From positions 1-7,472 of the forward strand of contig JALURZ010000267.1 of the NCBI GenBank assembly GCA_027058735.1: 7,472 nt of DNA. Direction: 5' to 3'. Below the pieces are notes generated by a model, which made no database searches, was not told the DNA's origin, and saw nothing but the letters and a program-made list of their open reading frames with translations. This DNA comes from Hyphomicrobiales bacterium. GTDB lineage: Bacteria > Pseudomonadota > Alphaproteobacteria > Rhizobiales > JALURZ01. Positions 1-6,366 of the stretch are shown one piece after another; the first letter of the stretch is position 1; every line of letters starts with the position of its first letter. A program made the translations under genes and the position numbers.

Positions 1-1063
1 GGCGCTCCTTCAGGGCGTTGAACGATTGGGGGTCCATCAGCCTCCTCAGCGCCCAGACCGCCATGGCGCGCACCAGCTCTGAGGGGTCGTCGAGCAGATC
101 CGCCGCCGGTGCGACGAGCGCGCCATCGCCCGAATTGCCCATGGCGATGGCGACATTGCGCACAAACCGGTCGCGGCCGATCCGCTTTACCGGCGATTTG
201 CGAAACAGCGCCCGGAAGGCGGCGTCATCAAGCCTTGCAAGGCCGGCGAGCGCGGGCGCTTCCAGGGCGGCGCGCGCGCGCAGCCGCTGTTCGCGGGCCG
301 CTTTTGCGAATTTGTTCCACGGGCAGACGGCCAGGCAATCGTCGCAGCCATATATGCGGTTGCCCATGGCGGCGCGAAATTCGCGGGCGATATGGCCTTT
401 GTGCTCGATTGTCAGATAGGAAATGCACCGGCGCGCATCGAGTTTTCCCGGTCCGGTGAACGCCTGGGTCGGGCAAATGTCGAGGCAGGCCCGGCAGCGC
501 CCGCAGTGATCGCTCGCGGGCGTGTCGGGGGCAAGCTCGGCGGTGGTGAAAATACTCCCCAAAAACAGCCACGACCCATATTCGCGCGATACCAGATTGG
601 TGTGCTTGCCCTGCCAGCCGATCCCTGCGGTCTGGGCCAGCGGTTTTTCCATCACCGGGGCGGTATCGACGAACACCTTGACGTCATGGCCAAAGGCGCG
701 TTGAAAGCCGCCGGCGATGTTCTTCAGCTTCTGCTTGACGATGTCGTGATAGTCATCGCCGAGGGCGTAAACTGAAATAGTGCCGATTGATTTCCAGTCC
801 AGTCGCGTCATGGGGTCGTGGCGTGGCCCGTAGTTAAGGCCAAGCATGACGATACTGCGCGCTTCGGGCCACAGCCGCGCGGGGTCGCCGCGGCGGTCGG
901 CTTGCGCCTCCATCCACGCCATCGTGCCATGATGGCCGGCGGCCAGAAACGATCTGAGCCCGTTGCCGGCGCGGCGCGGCGCGCGGGCGGCGGTGACAGC
1001 GAAGGCATCAAAGCCTTCAGCCGCCGCCTGGGCGCGCAGCCAGTCCTTTGCCGTTTCGGCCAT
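1..1063 (-). CDS. queG: Epoxyqueuosine reductase QueG (C-terminus cut by window edge)
   Basis: Cytosolic iron-sulfur and cobalamin-dependent enzyme that reduces epoxyqueuosine to queuosine in the wobble base of GUN-anticodon tRNAs, the last step of queuosine synthesis. The leftward frame is open for 354 codons from ATG at 1061-1063 and runs off base 1; the family is usually about 350-400 residues, so little is missing. I see the family's VDTAPV motif with the presumed catalytic Asp at residue 133, GKHTNLVSR (about 152-160), GSWLFLG, and exactly eight cysteines in two ferredoxin-type clusters: C187-x2-C190-x2-C193-x3-C197, C213, and C240-x2-C243-x3-C247. The motif NRIYGCDDCLAVCPWNKF is diagnostic. 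The C-terminal part (about 320-350) looks like a HEAT-type helical repeat. The start lies two bases after the stop of the FzlA-like gene and has no clear Shine-Dalgarno, which suggests translational coupling. Confidence 0.95.
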   Translation of the reverse strand, partial: MAETAKDWLRAQAAAEGFDAFAVTAARAPRRAGNGLRSFLAAGHHGTMAWMEAQADRRGDPARLWPEARSIVMLGLNYGPRHDPMTRLDWKSIGTISVYALGDDYHDIVKQKLKNIAGGFQRAFGHDVKVFVDTAPVMEKPLAQTAGIGWQGKHTNLVSREYGSWLFLGSIFTTAELAPDTPASDHCGRCRACLDICPTQAFTGPGKLDARRCISYLTIEHKGHIAREFRAAMGNRIYGCDDCLAVCPWNKFAKAAREQRLRARAALEAPALAGLARLDDAAFRALFRKSPVKRIGRDRFVRNVAIAMGNSGDGALVAPAADLLDDPSELVRAMAVWALRRLMDPQSFNALKER

Positions 1064-1065
1064 GG

Positions 1066-1755
1066 TCAAAAATCGAGATCGGCATAGCTGCGCGGCGGCG
1101 TGATGCCGGATATGTGATCGCCCAGCAACGGCCGGAACGAGGGGCGCGACTTGATGCGCGCATACCAGGTCCGCGCCGAGGCGTTGGCGCTCCAGGGGAC
1201 ATCCCCCAGATAGTCGAGGCATGAGATATGCGCGCCCGCCGCCAGATCCGCATGGCTCAGAACATCGCCGGCCAGCCACGAGCGCTGGTCGATCAGATGC
1301 CCGATATAGTCGAGATGGGCGCGCACATTCTTCAAGCCGGCGCGCACGCGGTTCATGTCCGGGCTGCGGCGTCCGCCCGCCGTGCCACCATGGCGCGTCA
1401 GCACTTTTTCCCCCACCACAGGGTCCGTCACGTCGCGGTTGAAGCCCTCATCGAACCAGCTCACCAGCCGGCGCACTTCCGCGCGCGCGAACGGATCGGT
1501 GCCGAACAGGGAGCGGGCGTTGGGCGCGCCCAGCGTTTCATCGAGAAAATTGGCGATGGCGTCTGCGCCGCACAGGGCAGGACCCTCATCGCTCACCAGC
1601 ACCGGCAGGCCTCCCGCCGGGTTCAGCGCCCGCAATGCGTCGGACGGCGCGCGCGGCTTTTCGGCGACAAGCTCGCAATCGACCCCGTGCTCCCCCATCG
1701 CCAGCCGGATGCGGCGGCTGAACGGGCACAAGGGAAAATGATAGAGCTTTGGCAT
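1066..1755 (-). CDS. fzlA: FzlA-like glutathione S-transferase family protein
   Basis: This 229-residue protein has the glutathione S-transferase fold: a thioredoxin-like N-terminal domain (about 1-80) with LNPAGGLPVL carrying the cis-Pro (P51), then an all-helical domain (about 90-229) with an S167-x2-D170 capping motif. The length, the NPAG-LPVL segment, the RPSFRPLL motif and the C-terminal tail ending YADLDF resemble, from memory, the alphaproteobacterial FtsZ-binding protein FzlA, which curves FtsZ filaments and controls constriction rate. Residues 10-13 are CPFS, the glutaredoxin or omega-GST active-site position, so an enzymatic GST remains possible. I chose ATG 1755 because the family begins with MPKLYHFP-type sequence; the in-frame ATG at 1815 would add 20 residues that do not fit the fold. 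It heads a leftward pair with queG and diverges from uppP. The FzlA call is inference from recalled family sequence. Confidence 0.75.
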   Translation of the reverse strand: MPKLYHFPLCPFSRRIRLAMGEHGVDCELVAEKPRAPSDALRALNPAGGLPVLVSDEGPALCGADAIANFLDETLGAPNARSLFGTDPFARAEVRRLVSWFDEGFNRDVTDPVVGEKVLTRHGGTAGGRRSPDMNRVRAGLKNVRAHLDYIGHLIDQRSWLAGDVLSHADLAAGAHISCLDYLGDVPWSANASARTWYARIKSRPSFRPLLGDHISGITPPRSYADLDF

Positions 1756-1822
1756 CGACCGTCCGTATCCATGCTGAGCCGCAAGGCCTGAAGACCCCGG
1801 CGCCCCCGTCCGCAAAAGACGG

Positions 1823-1852
1823 TTGCCGCATCAGCCATGAAAGGGATATAGA
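1823..1852 (+). promoter_or_regulatory. Candidate sigma-70 promoter for uppP
   Basis: TTGCCG (1823-1828) and TATAGA (1847-1852) are separated by 18 bases, a plausible housekeeping promoter. It would start transcription near 1859, about 80 bases before the uppP ATG. Its -10 overlaps that of the leftward candidate promoter. Recognised by eye only. Confidence 0.4.
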
Positions 1853-1874
1853 ACCTCTTCCGGCGCCGAGGCAA
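1845..1874 (-). promoter_or_regulatory. Candidate sigma-70 promoter for fzlA-queG
   Basis: Read leftward, TTGCCT (complement of 1869-1874) and TATATC (complement of 1845-1850) are 18 bases apart. Transcription would start near 1838, leaving a leader of about 80 bases before the fzlA ATG at 1755. The -10 shares bases 1847-1850 with the rightward candidate. Recognised by eye only. Confidence 0.4.
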
Positions 1875-1939
1875 GACACGCTGCCACGGCATCGACCCGG
1901 ACCGTCTCTTGTTCGCGCGGCCGCAACGACCGGTGATCC

Positions 1940-2737
1940 ATGCCCATTGAGCAAATTTTCGTCCTTGCGCTGATCCAGGGCATCACCGAGTTTCTGCCCA
2001 TTTCGTCGTCCGGGCATCTGATTTTGATCCCCCATGTCACCGGCTGGGCGGATCAGGGGCTGGCGACCGATGTGATGGTCCATGTGGGCTCCTTGTGCGC
2101 GATCCTGGTTTATTTCTGGCGCGATGTCGTGCGGCTGGCCAAGGGAACGTTGCAACTGGCGCGTTTGAACGTCACGGATGATGGGCGTCTCGCGCTGATG
2201 ATCGCGGCGGCCACCGTGCCGGCCATCGCCTTCGGGCTGGTGCTGCGGACATCGGGCATTCTCGATCAGATGCGGCTGACGGAACTGATTGCCTGGAACG
2301 CCATCATTTTCGGCCTCCTGATGGCGGCGGCCGATATTCTGGGACCGCGGCTCAAGACGATTGGCGACATGCGTTTCGGGCCCGCATTGCTGATCGGATT
2401 TGCCCAGGCGCTGGCGCTGGTCCCGGGAACCAGCCGCTCGGGCGTCACCATGACGGTGGCGCGCGCACTGGGTTTCAGGCGTGCGGACGCGGCGCGGTTT
2501 TCGTTTTTGCTGGGCATTCCCGCCATCGCCGGGGCCGGCATTCTGACGGCGCTGGACGCGGCTGAGCAGGGGACCAGCATAGCGGCGGATGCGTGGCTCG
2601 CGGCCGGGCTGACATTTTTGTCCTCGCTGGCGGCGATCGCGTTCCTGATGTCGCTGGTGAGCCGCATCGGGCTGGTTCCCTTTGTCGTCTATCGCGTGAT
2701 CCTGGGCGTGGTGCTGCTGGTTGTCGTCAATGGCTGA
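1940..2737 (+). CDS. uppP: Undecaprenyl-diphosphate phosphatase UppP (BacA family)
   Basis: Integral inner-membrane phosphatase that converts undecaprenyl diphosphate to the monophosphate, recycling the lipid carrier for peptidoglycan and other envelope polymers; its abundance affects bacitracin resistance. The 265-residue length is normal for the family. Both signature motifs are present: GITEFLPISSSGHL at 14-27 (E17 and H26 are the likely catalytic acid and histidine) and PGTSRSG at 162-168 with R166. Position 13, the first Glu of the motif in E. coli, is Gln here, a change I recall in other homologues. Several hydrophobic membrane segments follow, the last at about 245-263. No strong Shine-Dalgarno precedes ATG 1940, but the family N-terminus fits this start. 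It is divergent from fzlA-queG and convergent with the NDUFA9-family gene, so it is probably monocistronic. Confidence 0.96.
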   Translation: MPIEQIFVLALIQGITEFLPISSSGHLILIPHVTGWADQGLATDVMVHVGSLCAILVYFWRDVVRLAKGTLQLARLNVTDDGRLALMIAAATVPAIAFGLVLRTSGILDQMRLTELIAWNAIIFGLLMAAADILGPRLKTIGDMRFGPALLIGFAQALALVPGTSRSGVTMTVARALGFRRADAARFSFLLGIPAIAGAGILTALDAAEQGTSIAADAWLAAGLTFLSSLAAIAFLMSLVSRIGLVPFVVYRVILGVVLLVVVNG

Positions 2738-2824
2738 CACCCGCGTGCGCAGGCCCCCAGAGCGCGGCTGTCGTTGCGTCGCGCAATGAAGCCGCCGTCG
2801 TGACAACACCGTCTGCGCCGTCTT

Positions 2825-2847
2825 GCGCCGGTGCCCCCGTCCGGCGC
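2825..2847. terminator. Hairpin between convergent genes, possible bidirectional terminator
   Basis: GCGCCGG (2825-2831) and CCGGCGC (2841-2847) form a perfect 7-bp stem around a 9-base loop, in the 124 bases between the convergent ends of uppP and the NDUFA9-family gene. Neither side has a clear T tract, so intrinsic termination is uncertain. A weaker 5-bp hairpin, TTGCG/CGCAA, lies at 2774-2786. Confidence 0.4.
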
Positions 2848-2861
2848 CTTCCACCGCGCGA

Positions 2862-3845
2862 TCAGCCCCGCAGCGAACTGGTGTTGCGCGCGAACCGGCC
2901 GGTTGGCCGGAAACGCTCGAGATAGGTGGGCACGATCGCCTCGATCGCGCGCGGCTCGATGCCGAGATCGTGAAATGTGCGCCGCCCGGTTCCCGGGGCC
3001 ACGATATTGTCGCTTTCCAGCAACCGCACCTGATCGGCCGTCAGCGGCGGGTTGGGCGCAAGCTGGGCAACCCTGCCGATCCATCGCGCCAGCATGAACG
3101 GCAGTGGCACCAGCAGCCGTTTGCGCTGGATCGTCTGCAGAATATAGACCAGCAGTTGGCGGAACGAAAAAATCTCCGGCCCGCCCAGTTCATAGACATG
3201 CCCGCGCGCGCCGCCGCGATCGAGTAGCAATGCGATGGCCCGGGCCACATCGCCGGCGAAGACCGGCTGAAACCGGGTCTGGCCGCCGCCGATCAGCGGC
3301 AGGGCCGGTGAAAACCGCGCCATGGCGGCGAACCGGTTGAAGAAATCATCTTCCGGGCCGAAGATTATGGATGGCCGCACGATGGCCGCGCCGGGAAATT
3401 CCCGCCCGACATGCGCCTCGCCCTGCGCCTTGGTGCGCGCATAGAGCGATGCGGCATCGCTGCTGGCGCCGATGGCGGACATGTGCACGAGGCGCTGGAC
3501 GCCCTGGGCCTTTGCCGCGGCGGCGAAGGTGCGTGCGCCTTCGGCGTGCACCGCATCAAATTTCTGGCGCCCGGTTTCAAACAGGATACCGACAAGGTTG
3601 ATTGCCGCGTCACTGCCGCTGAGCGCATCCGCGACCGAACCGGGAAAGCGCAGATTGGCCTGCACCGGCTGGATCTGGCCCACCGCGCCCATGGGTTGCA
3701 GATGGGTCGCGAGATCGGGCCTGCGGACCGCGACCCGGACCCGCCACCCGGCGCGTGCCAGCGCGCGCACCACGTGCCGGCCCACAAAGCCCGATCCGCC
3801 GAAAACGGTGACAAGCCGGTCCTGCCGGTGTTTTTTTTCAGCCAT
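2862..3845 (-). CDS. Complex I NDUFA9 subunit family protein (NAD(P)-binding, extended SDR type)
   Basis: This 327-residue protein is a Rossmann-fold member of the atypical or extended short-chain dehydrogenase group, matching the family annotated after the mitochondrial complex I subunit NDUFA9. The nucleotide-binding motif GGSGFVG is at 16-22 directly after the first beta strand. INLVGILFE (about 82-90), S123 in HMSAIGA, and Y135-x3-K139 follow in the expected order, as do IVRPSIIFGPEDDFFNRF and the FQPVFAGDVARAI motif. Whether bacterial members are part of complex I or act on quinones or lipids is not settled, so only the fold and family are firm. Start 3845 is preceded by GAGG (complement of 3852-3855) at 6-base spacing. 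An A8 tract covers codons 3-5. Adjacency to uppP is common in alphaproteobacteria, as I recall. The gene converges on uppP and diverges from the secreted-protein gene. Confidence 0.9.
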   Translation of the reverse strand: MAEKKHRQDRLVTVFGGSGFVGRHVVRALARAGWRVRVAVRRPDLATHLQPMGAVGQIQPVQANLRFPGSVADALSGSDAAINLVGILFETGRQKFDAVHAEGARTFAAAAKAQGVQRLVHMSAIGASSDAASLYARTKAQGEAHVGREFPGAAIVRPSIIFGPEDDFFNRFAAMARFSPALPLIGGGQTRFQPVFAGDVARAIALLLDRGGARGHVYELGGPEIFSFRQLLVYILQTIQRKRLLVPLPFMLARWIGRVAQLAPNPPLTADQVRLLESDNIVAPGTGRRTFHDLGIEPRAIEAIVPTYLERFRPTGRFARNTSSLRG

Positions 3846-3896
3846 GTCATGCCTCGCTTGCAGGCCGCGGCGCTCAGAATCGCACGCTTCCCTTTT

Positions 3897-3909
3897 ACCC
3901 GAAGCGGGT
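3897..3909. repeat. Short perfect inverted repeat ACCCG-AAG-CGGGT
   Basis: A perfect 5-bp inverted repeat with a 3-base loop, 52 bases upstream of the NDUFA9-family start codon. It could be a hairpin in that gene's 5' leader or part of an operator. No other copy was noticed in the window. Confidence 0.35.
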
Positions 3910-3961
3910 TTGCCGGTCCATCGCAGCGGATCGATTGCCCTGTCCAGCGATCATGGCCTCA

Positions 3962-3991
3962 GGGCGCCCGCCGCCGGCGGGCGGGGCGCCC
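3962..3991. repeat. GC-only inverted repeat in divergent intergenic region
   Basis: Two copies of the self-complementary octamer GGGCGCCC (3962-3969 and 3984-3991) flank a 14-base centre that is itself largely self-complementary (GCCGCCGGCGG). The whole 30-base block contains only G and C and could form a very stable hairpin or cruciform. It lies between divergent genes about 95 bases before the start of the secreted-protein gene. No T tract follows on either strand, so it is not a standard terminator. Confidence 0.6.
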
Positions 3992-4022
3992 CCGGCATAG
4001 CCGTGCCTTCGCATCTCTTGCG

Positions 4023-4051
4023 TTGCGCCCCGGCGGGACAAGCGCTACGCT
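4023..4051 (+). promoter_or_regulatory. Candidate promoter for the MliC-like secreted protein gene
   Basis: TTGCGCC (4023-4029), a 14-base spacer and GCTACGCT (4044-4051) fit the alphaproteobacterial housekeeping pattern TTGaCgS-N(10-14)-GCtANAWC as I recall it from Caulobacter. Transcription would begin near 4057, about 28 bases before the chosen start codon. By-eye call only. Confidence 0.35.
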
Positions 4052-4072
4052 GTTGATCGCGTTGCCAAAATG

Positions 4073-4079
4073 AGGGGAG
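4073..4079 (+). promoter_or_regulatory. Ribosome binding site that decides the start at 4085
   Basis: AGGGGAG lies 5 bases before ATG 4085. An in-frame ATG at 4070 would place this strong Shine-Dalgarno inside the coding region, so 4085 is preferred. The protein then begins directly with a normal signal peptide. Confidence 0.75.
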
Positions 4080-4084
4080 AAGCC

Positions 4085-5392
4085 ATGTTTGGTCGGGTTG
4101 GCGTTCGGGCCGGAGGTTTGCTGTTGCTGGGTGCCGGTGCGCTGCTGGCCGCGGGAACCGCCGCGCGTGCCATTGAAACGACTGTCAACTACACCTGCGC
4201 CCGGGCGGGGGCCGTGCGCGTCGTGTTCGTGAACACGAATACGGAAAACTATGTCAGACTGCGCCGCGACGGGGCCGGGGAAGTCCGGCTCGACCCGGTG
4301 GACGCGGGGCCAGGCACGAAATATTCCGATGGCAAACTGTCGCTTCAGATCGGGGGCGAGGACACCATTTTCAACTCAGGCGACGGTGATGAGAAATGTA
4401 CCATCGTGGAGGTGGCGGCGCAGGACGAACAGGGCGAACCGAGCCCGCCCGCCGCGGGCATTTCCTCCAGGGAAGCGTTTGAAAGCGCCAGGGATCTTGG
4501 AACCGTGGAGGCGTGGGAAGCTTTCCTGAAGATTTTCCCCGAAGGGTTCCGGGCCGATCTGGCGCGGGCCTACATAAAGAAGTTGCAGCGCGAGCAGGCC
4601 GCGGCGGCGCCTGGGTCGCCGCGCCAGGCACCGCCGCCACGCCAGGGCGAAACGCCGCGCCAGGGCGAAATGCCGGCCGGTGTCCGGCCCCGGATTGCGG
4701 CCCTGCCAACGGTTGTGCCCGGGCCCGGCAAAGCGCCCTGGGTGAACAAGACGTTCAGTCCCGATCCGGGCGCGCCGCCGGCCTATGCCGCCAGCGTGCA
4801 GAGCAATGGTGTGGAGCTTGTTGCCTATTGCACGGCGGAGCGGCGCGTGGAGATCCAGGTGATCGAGGGCCGTGAGGGCGTCTACCCGCAGTTCGACGCG
4901 CGGGTTTCCCAGGGATTGAAATCCAGCCTCGGCCCGGATCGCGTGACCTCTCACATTCCGCTCCGGTTTTCCAGCGGCGATGAATACTATCTGTCCGTCA
5001 GGCCCAACGATGCACCGGGCAACGGCATGCGGGCCACCGCGCTGCGCCCCGACAGCCGGATTGTCGCCGCGCTGATTGCCGAGCGCACCATGAGGCTGTC
5101 GGCGCCGCCTTTCGGTGCCACGTTCCAACTCAAGGGCTCGCGCGATGCGCTGTGCTCGGTGCTGTCGCGCTGCGGCGCGCCGGTGGCGAGGTGCCGCGGC
5201 GCCGGTGCCGGCCCGGTGGCAGCGCCGGATGCGGGCAGCATGCCGGCGGCCGGCTCCGTTCCGGTCAACCCGCGAAGCTGCCCGCGCGGCACCGCGCCTC
5301 TTGAGGGGCAGTGTATCAGGTTTTCGCGCATGCGGTCGTTTTGCGGCGCCGGCCGCACGCCGTTCAAGGGCCGGTGCATACCGGCGAGATGA
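4085..5392 (+). CDS. Secreted multi-domain protein with MliC-like N-terminal domain
   Basis: A 435-residue protein I cannot name. Residues 1-29 are a Sec signal peptide (basic start, Leu/Gly/Ala core, probable cleavage after ARA). Residues 33-110 resemble the MliC/PliC lysozyme-inhibitor domain: VNYTC with C38, a GTKYSDG motif (77-83) matching the family's SGARYTDG, and a closing cysteine, C105. The family's inhibitory Ser and Lys appear replaced by P76 and G90. Residues about 131-168 (motif AWEAFLKIFPEGFRADLA) resemble a short helical TPR-like segment seen in alphaproteobacterial caspase-like and Sel1 proteins. A Pro/Gln linker (about 171-200) with an 18-bp repeat follows. Residues about 219-363 form an unassigned region containing the motif FQLKGSRDALCSVLSRC. 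The tail has two cysteine loops (399-410, 420-431). The ten mature cysteines are consistent with periplasmic disulfides. The gene stands alone between a divergent gene and a tRNA. Lysozyme inhibition should not be assumed. Confidence 0.85.
   Translation: MFGRVGVRAGGLLLLGAGALLAAGTAARAIETTVNYTCARAGAVRVVFVNTNTENYVRLRRDGAGEVRLDPVDAGPGTKYSDGKLSLQIGGEDTIFNSGDGDEKCTIVEVAAQDEQGEPSPPAAGISSREAFESARDLGTVEAWEAFLKIFPEGFRADLARAYIKKLQREQAAAAPGSPRQAPPPRQGETPRQGEMPAGVRPRIAALPTVVPGPGKAPWVNKTFSPDPGAPPAYAASVQSNGVELVAYCTAERRVEIQVIEGREGVYPQFDARVSQGLKSSLGPDRVTSHIPLRFSSGDEYYLSVRPNDAPGNGMRATALRPDSRIVAALIAERTMRLSAPPFGATFQLKGSRDALCSVLSRCGAPVARCRGAGAGPVAAPDAGSMPAAGSVPVNPRSCPRGTAPLEGQCIRFSRMRSFCGAGRTPFKGRCIPAR
4641..4676 (+). 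repeat. 18-bp tandem repeat, two copies, in the Pro/Gln linker
   Basis: Copies at 4641-4658 and 4659-4676 differ at two positions and share the core GCCAGGGCGAAA. Together with the preceding bases they encode RQGETP then RQGEMP, after a related RQAPPP. The in-frame period suggests linker length can change by whole 6-residue units. Confidence 0.8.
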
Positions 5393-5427
5393 TACCGGCG
5401 CGCATTGCGCCCGGGCCGCATCGCGAC

Positions 5428-5456
5428 TTGACATTTTTCCGGCGCAGCGGCATTCA
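5428..5456 (+). promoter_or_regulatory. Candidate promoter upstream of tRNA-Leu
   Basis: A perfect TTGACA -35 is at 5428-5433. The base window 17 bases on is CATTCA (5451-5456), a weak -10, giving a leader of about 30 bases. An alternative is TTCACG (5453-5458), 17 bases, then TATGAA (5476-5481), which would start transcription about 6 bases before the mature tRNA. The sequence does not decide between them. Confidence 0.4.
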
Positions 5457-5493
5457 CGGGGTCGGCAAAAACCGGTATGAATTTCGATACCCG

Positions 5494-5580
<87 letters not shown>

Positions 5581-5632
5581 TTTTTCCGGATCGATCGCGA
5601 CGGCACGCCGGCGCGCGAGAGGCAAAAGGGTC

Positions 5633-6244
5633 ATGACAGTCACCTGCCACCAGGGCGATCTTCCGGACGGTCTGGACCTTGGGAGCGCGGTCGCCGTTGA
5701 TACCGAAACCCTGGGCCTGCAGCCCGGCCGCGATCCCTTGTGCCTCGTTCAGCTTTCCAGCGGCGATGGCGATGCCCATCTGGTGCAACTTGACCGCAAG
5801 ACCTATGACGCGCCCAATCTCAAGCACCTTCTTGGCGATGAGGCGGTGCTGAAGATCTTTCATTTTGCGCGATTCGATCTCGGCGTCATCAGCTATTATC
5901 TCGACGTGGTGGCGATGCCGGTCTATTGCACGAAGATCGCCTCGCGCCTGGTGCGCACCTACACGGACAAACACGGCCTGAAGGACCTGTGCCGGGAACT
6001 GCTCTCCAGGGACCTTTCCAAACAGCAGCAGAGTTCGGACTGGGGCGCGGCGAAGCTGAGCAAGGCGCAATGCGACTATGCCGCCGCCGATGTGTTATAT
6101 CTGCACCAGATCAAGGCTGTGCTGGACGCCATGCTGGCACGCGAGGGACGCGAGGAACTGGCGCGAGCCTGTTTTGGATTTCTCCCCACCCGTGTCCGCC
6201 TTGACTTGGCGGGATGGCCCGATGTTGATATTTTCGCGCATTAG
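5633..6244 (+). CDS. rnd: Ribonuclease D, short single-domain form (DEDDy 3'-5' exonuclease)
   Basis: Cytosolic 3'-to-5' exoribonuclease that trims tRNA precursors and other small RNAs. The 203-residue protein carries all DEDDy metal-binding and catalytic residues: D23 and E25 in AVDTET (motif I), D82 in FHFARFDLG (motif II), and Y149-x3-D153 in DYAAADVLYL (motif III). TDKHGLKDLCRELL (111-124) is also typical. There is no HRDC domain; E. coli RNase D is much longer, but short forms are usual in alphaproteobacteria. I chose ATG 5633, which fits the family start and follows GAGAGG 10 bases upstream; the in-frame ATG at 5531 lies inside the tRNA and is rejected. The gene begins 52 bases after tRNA-Leu and precedes lptC, the usual alphaproteobacterial arrangement as I recall it. 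Confidence 0.94.
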   Translation: MTVTCHQGDLPDGLDLGSAVAVDTETLGLQPGRDPLCLVQLSSGDGDAHLVQLDRKTYDAPNLKHLLGDEAVLKIFHFARFDLGVISYYLDVVAMPVYCTKIASRLVRTYTDKHGLKDLCRELLSRDLSKQQQSSDWGAAKLSKAQCDYAAADVLYLHQIKAVLDAMLAREGREELARACFGFLPTRVRLDLAGWPDVDIFAH

Positions 6245-6306
6245 GTAGATTGGCGCGCAGGCCGGACGGGGAGGACATAATAATTCCCGAATTGACGCCT
6301 AACACG

Positions 6307-6331
6307 GGCCGGGCCGCATGGCGGACCGGCC
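6307..6331 (+). terminator. Strong hairpin between rnd and lptC
   Basis: GGCCGG (6307-6312) pairs with CCGGCC (6326-6331); after one G-A mismatch, CCGC (6314-6317) pairs with GCGG (6321-6324) around an ATG loop. The next bases are TTGTGG, so a U tract is lacking. It may partly terminate rnd transcripts, protect their 3' ends, or act in the lptC leader. Confidence 0.4.
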
Positions 6332-6366
6332 TTGTGGCGCGGATCTTTTGAAAGGGAACCGGCCAG

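Noticed and set aside
1756..1815. Upstream in-frame ATG (1815) for the FzlA-like protein
   Set aside because: The 20 added residues precede the first beta strand of the GST fold and do not fit the family N-terminus.
1586..2854. A long leftward frame (422 codons) opposite uppP
   Set aside because: It is antisense to the clear UppP coding region, is rich in Arg, Gln, Gly and His without any domain, and overlaps the fzlA start. Long antisense frames are expected in high-GC DNA.
4070..4084. Start of the secreted protein at ATG 4070
   Set aside because: The AGGGGAG ribosome binding site lies inside those codons and serves ATG 4085.
5397..5411. GGCGC/GCGCC hairpin after the secreted-protein gene as a terminator
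   Set aside because: The stem is only 5 bp and no T tract follows; the T5 run at 5434-5438 is too distant.
6276..6281. CATAAT as a -10 element of an lptC promoter
   Set aside because: No acceptable -35 lies 15-19 bases upstream; the nearest, TTGGCG at 6250-6255, is 20 bases away.
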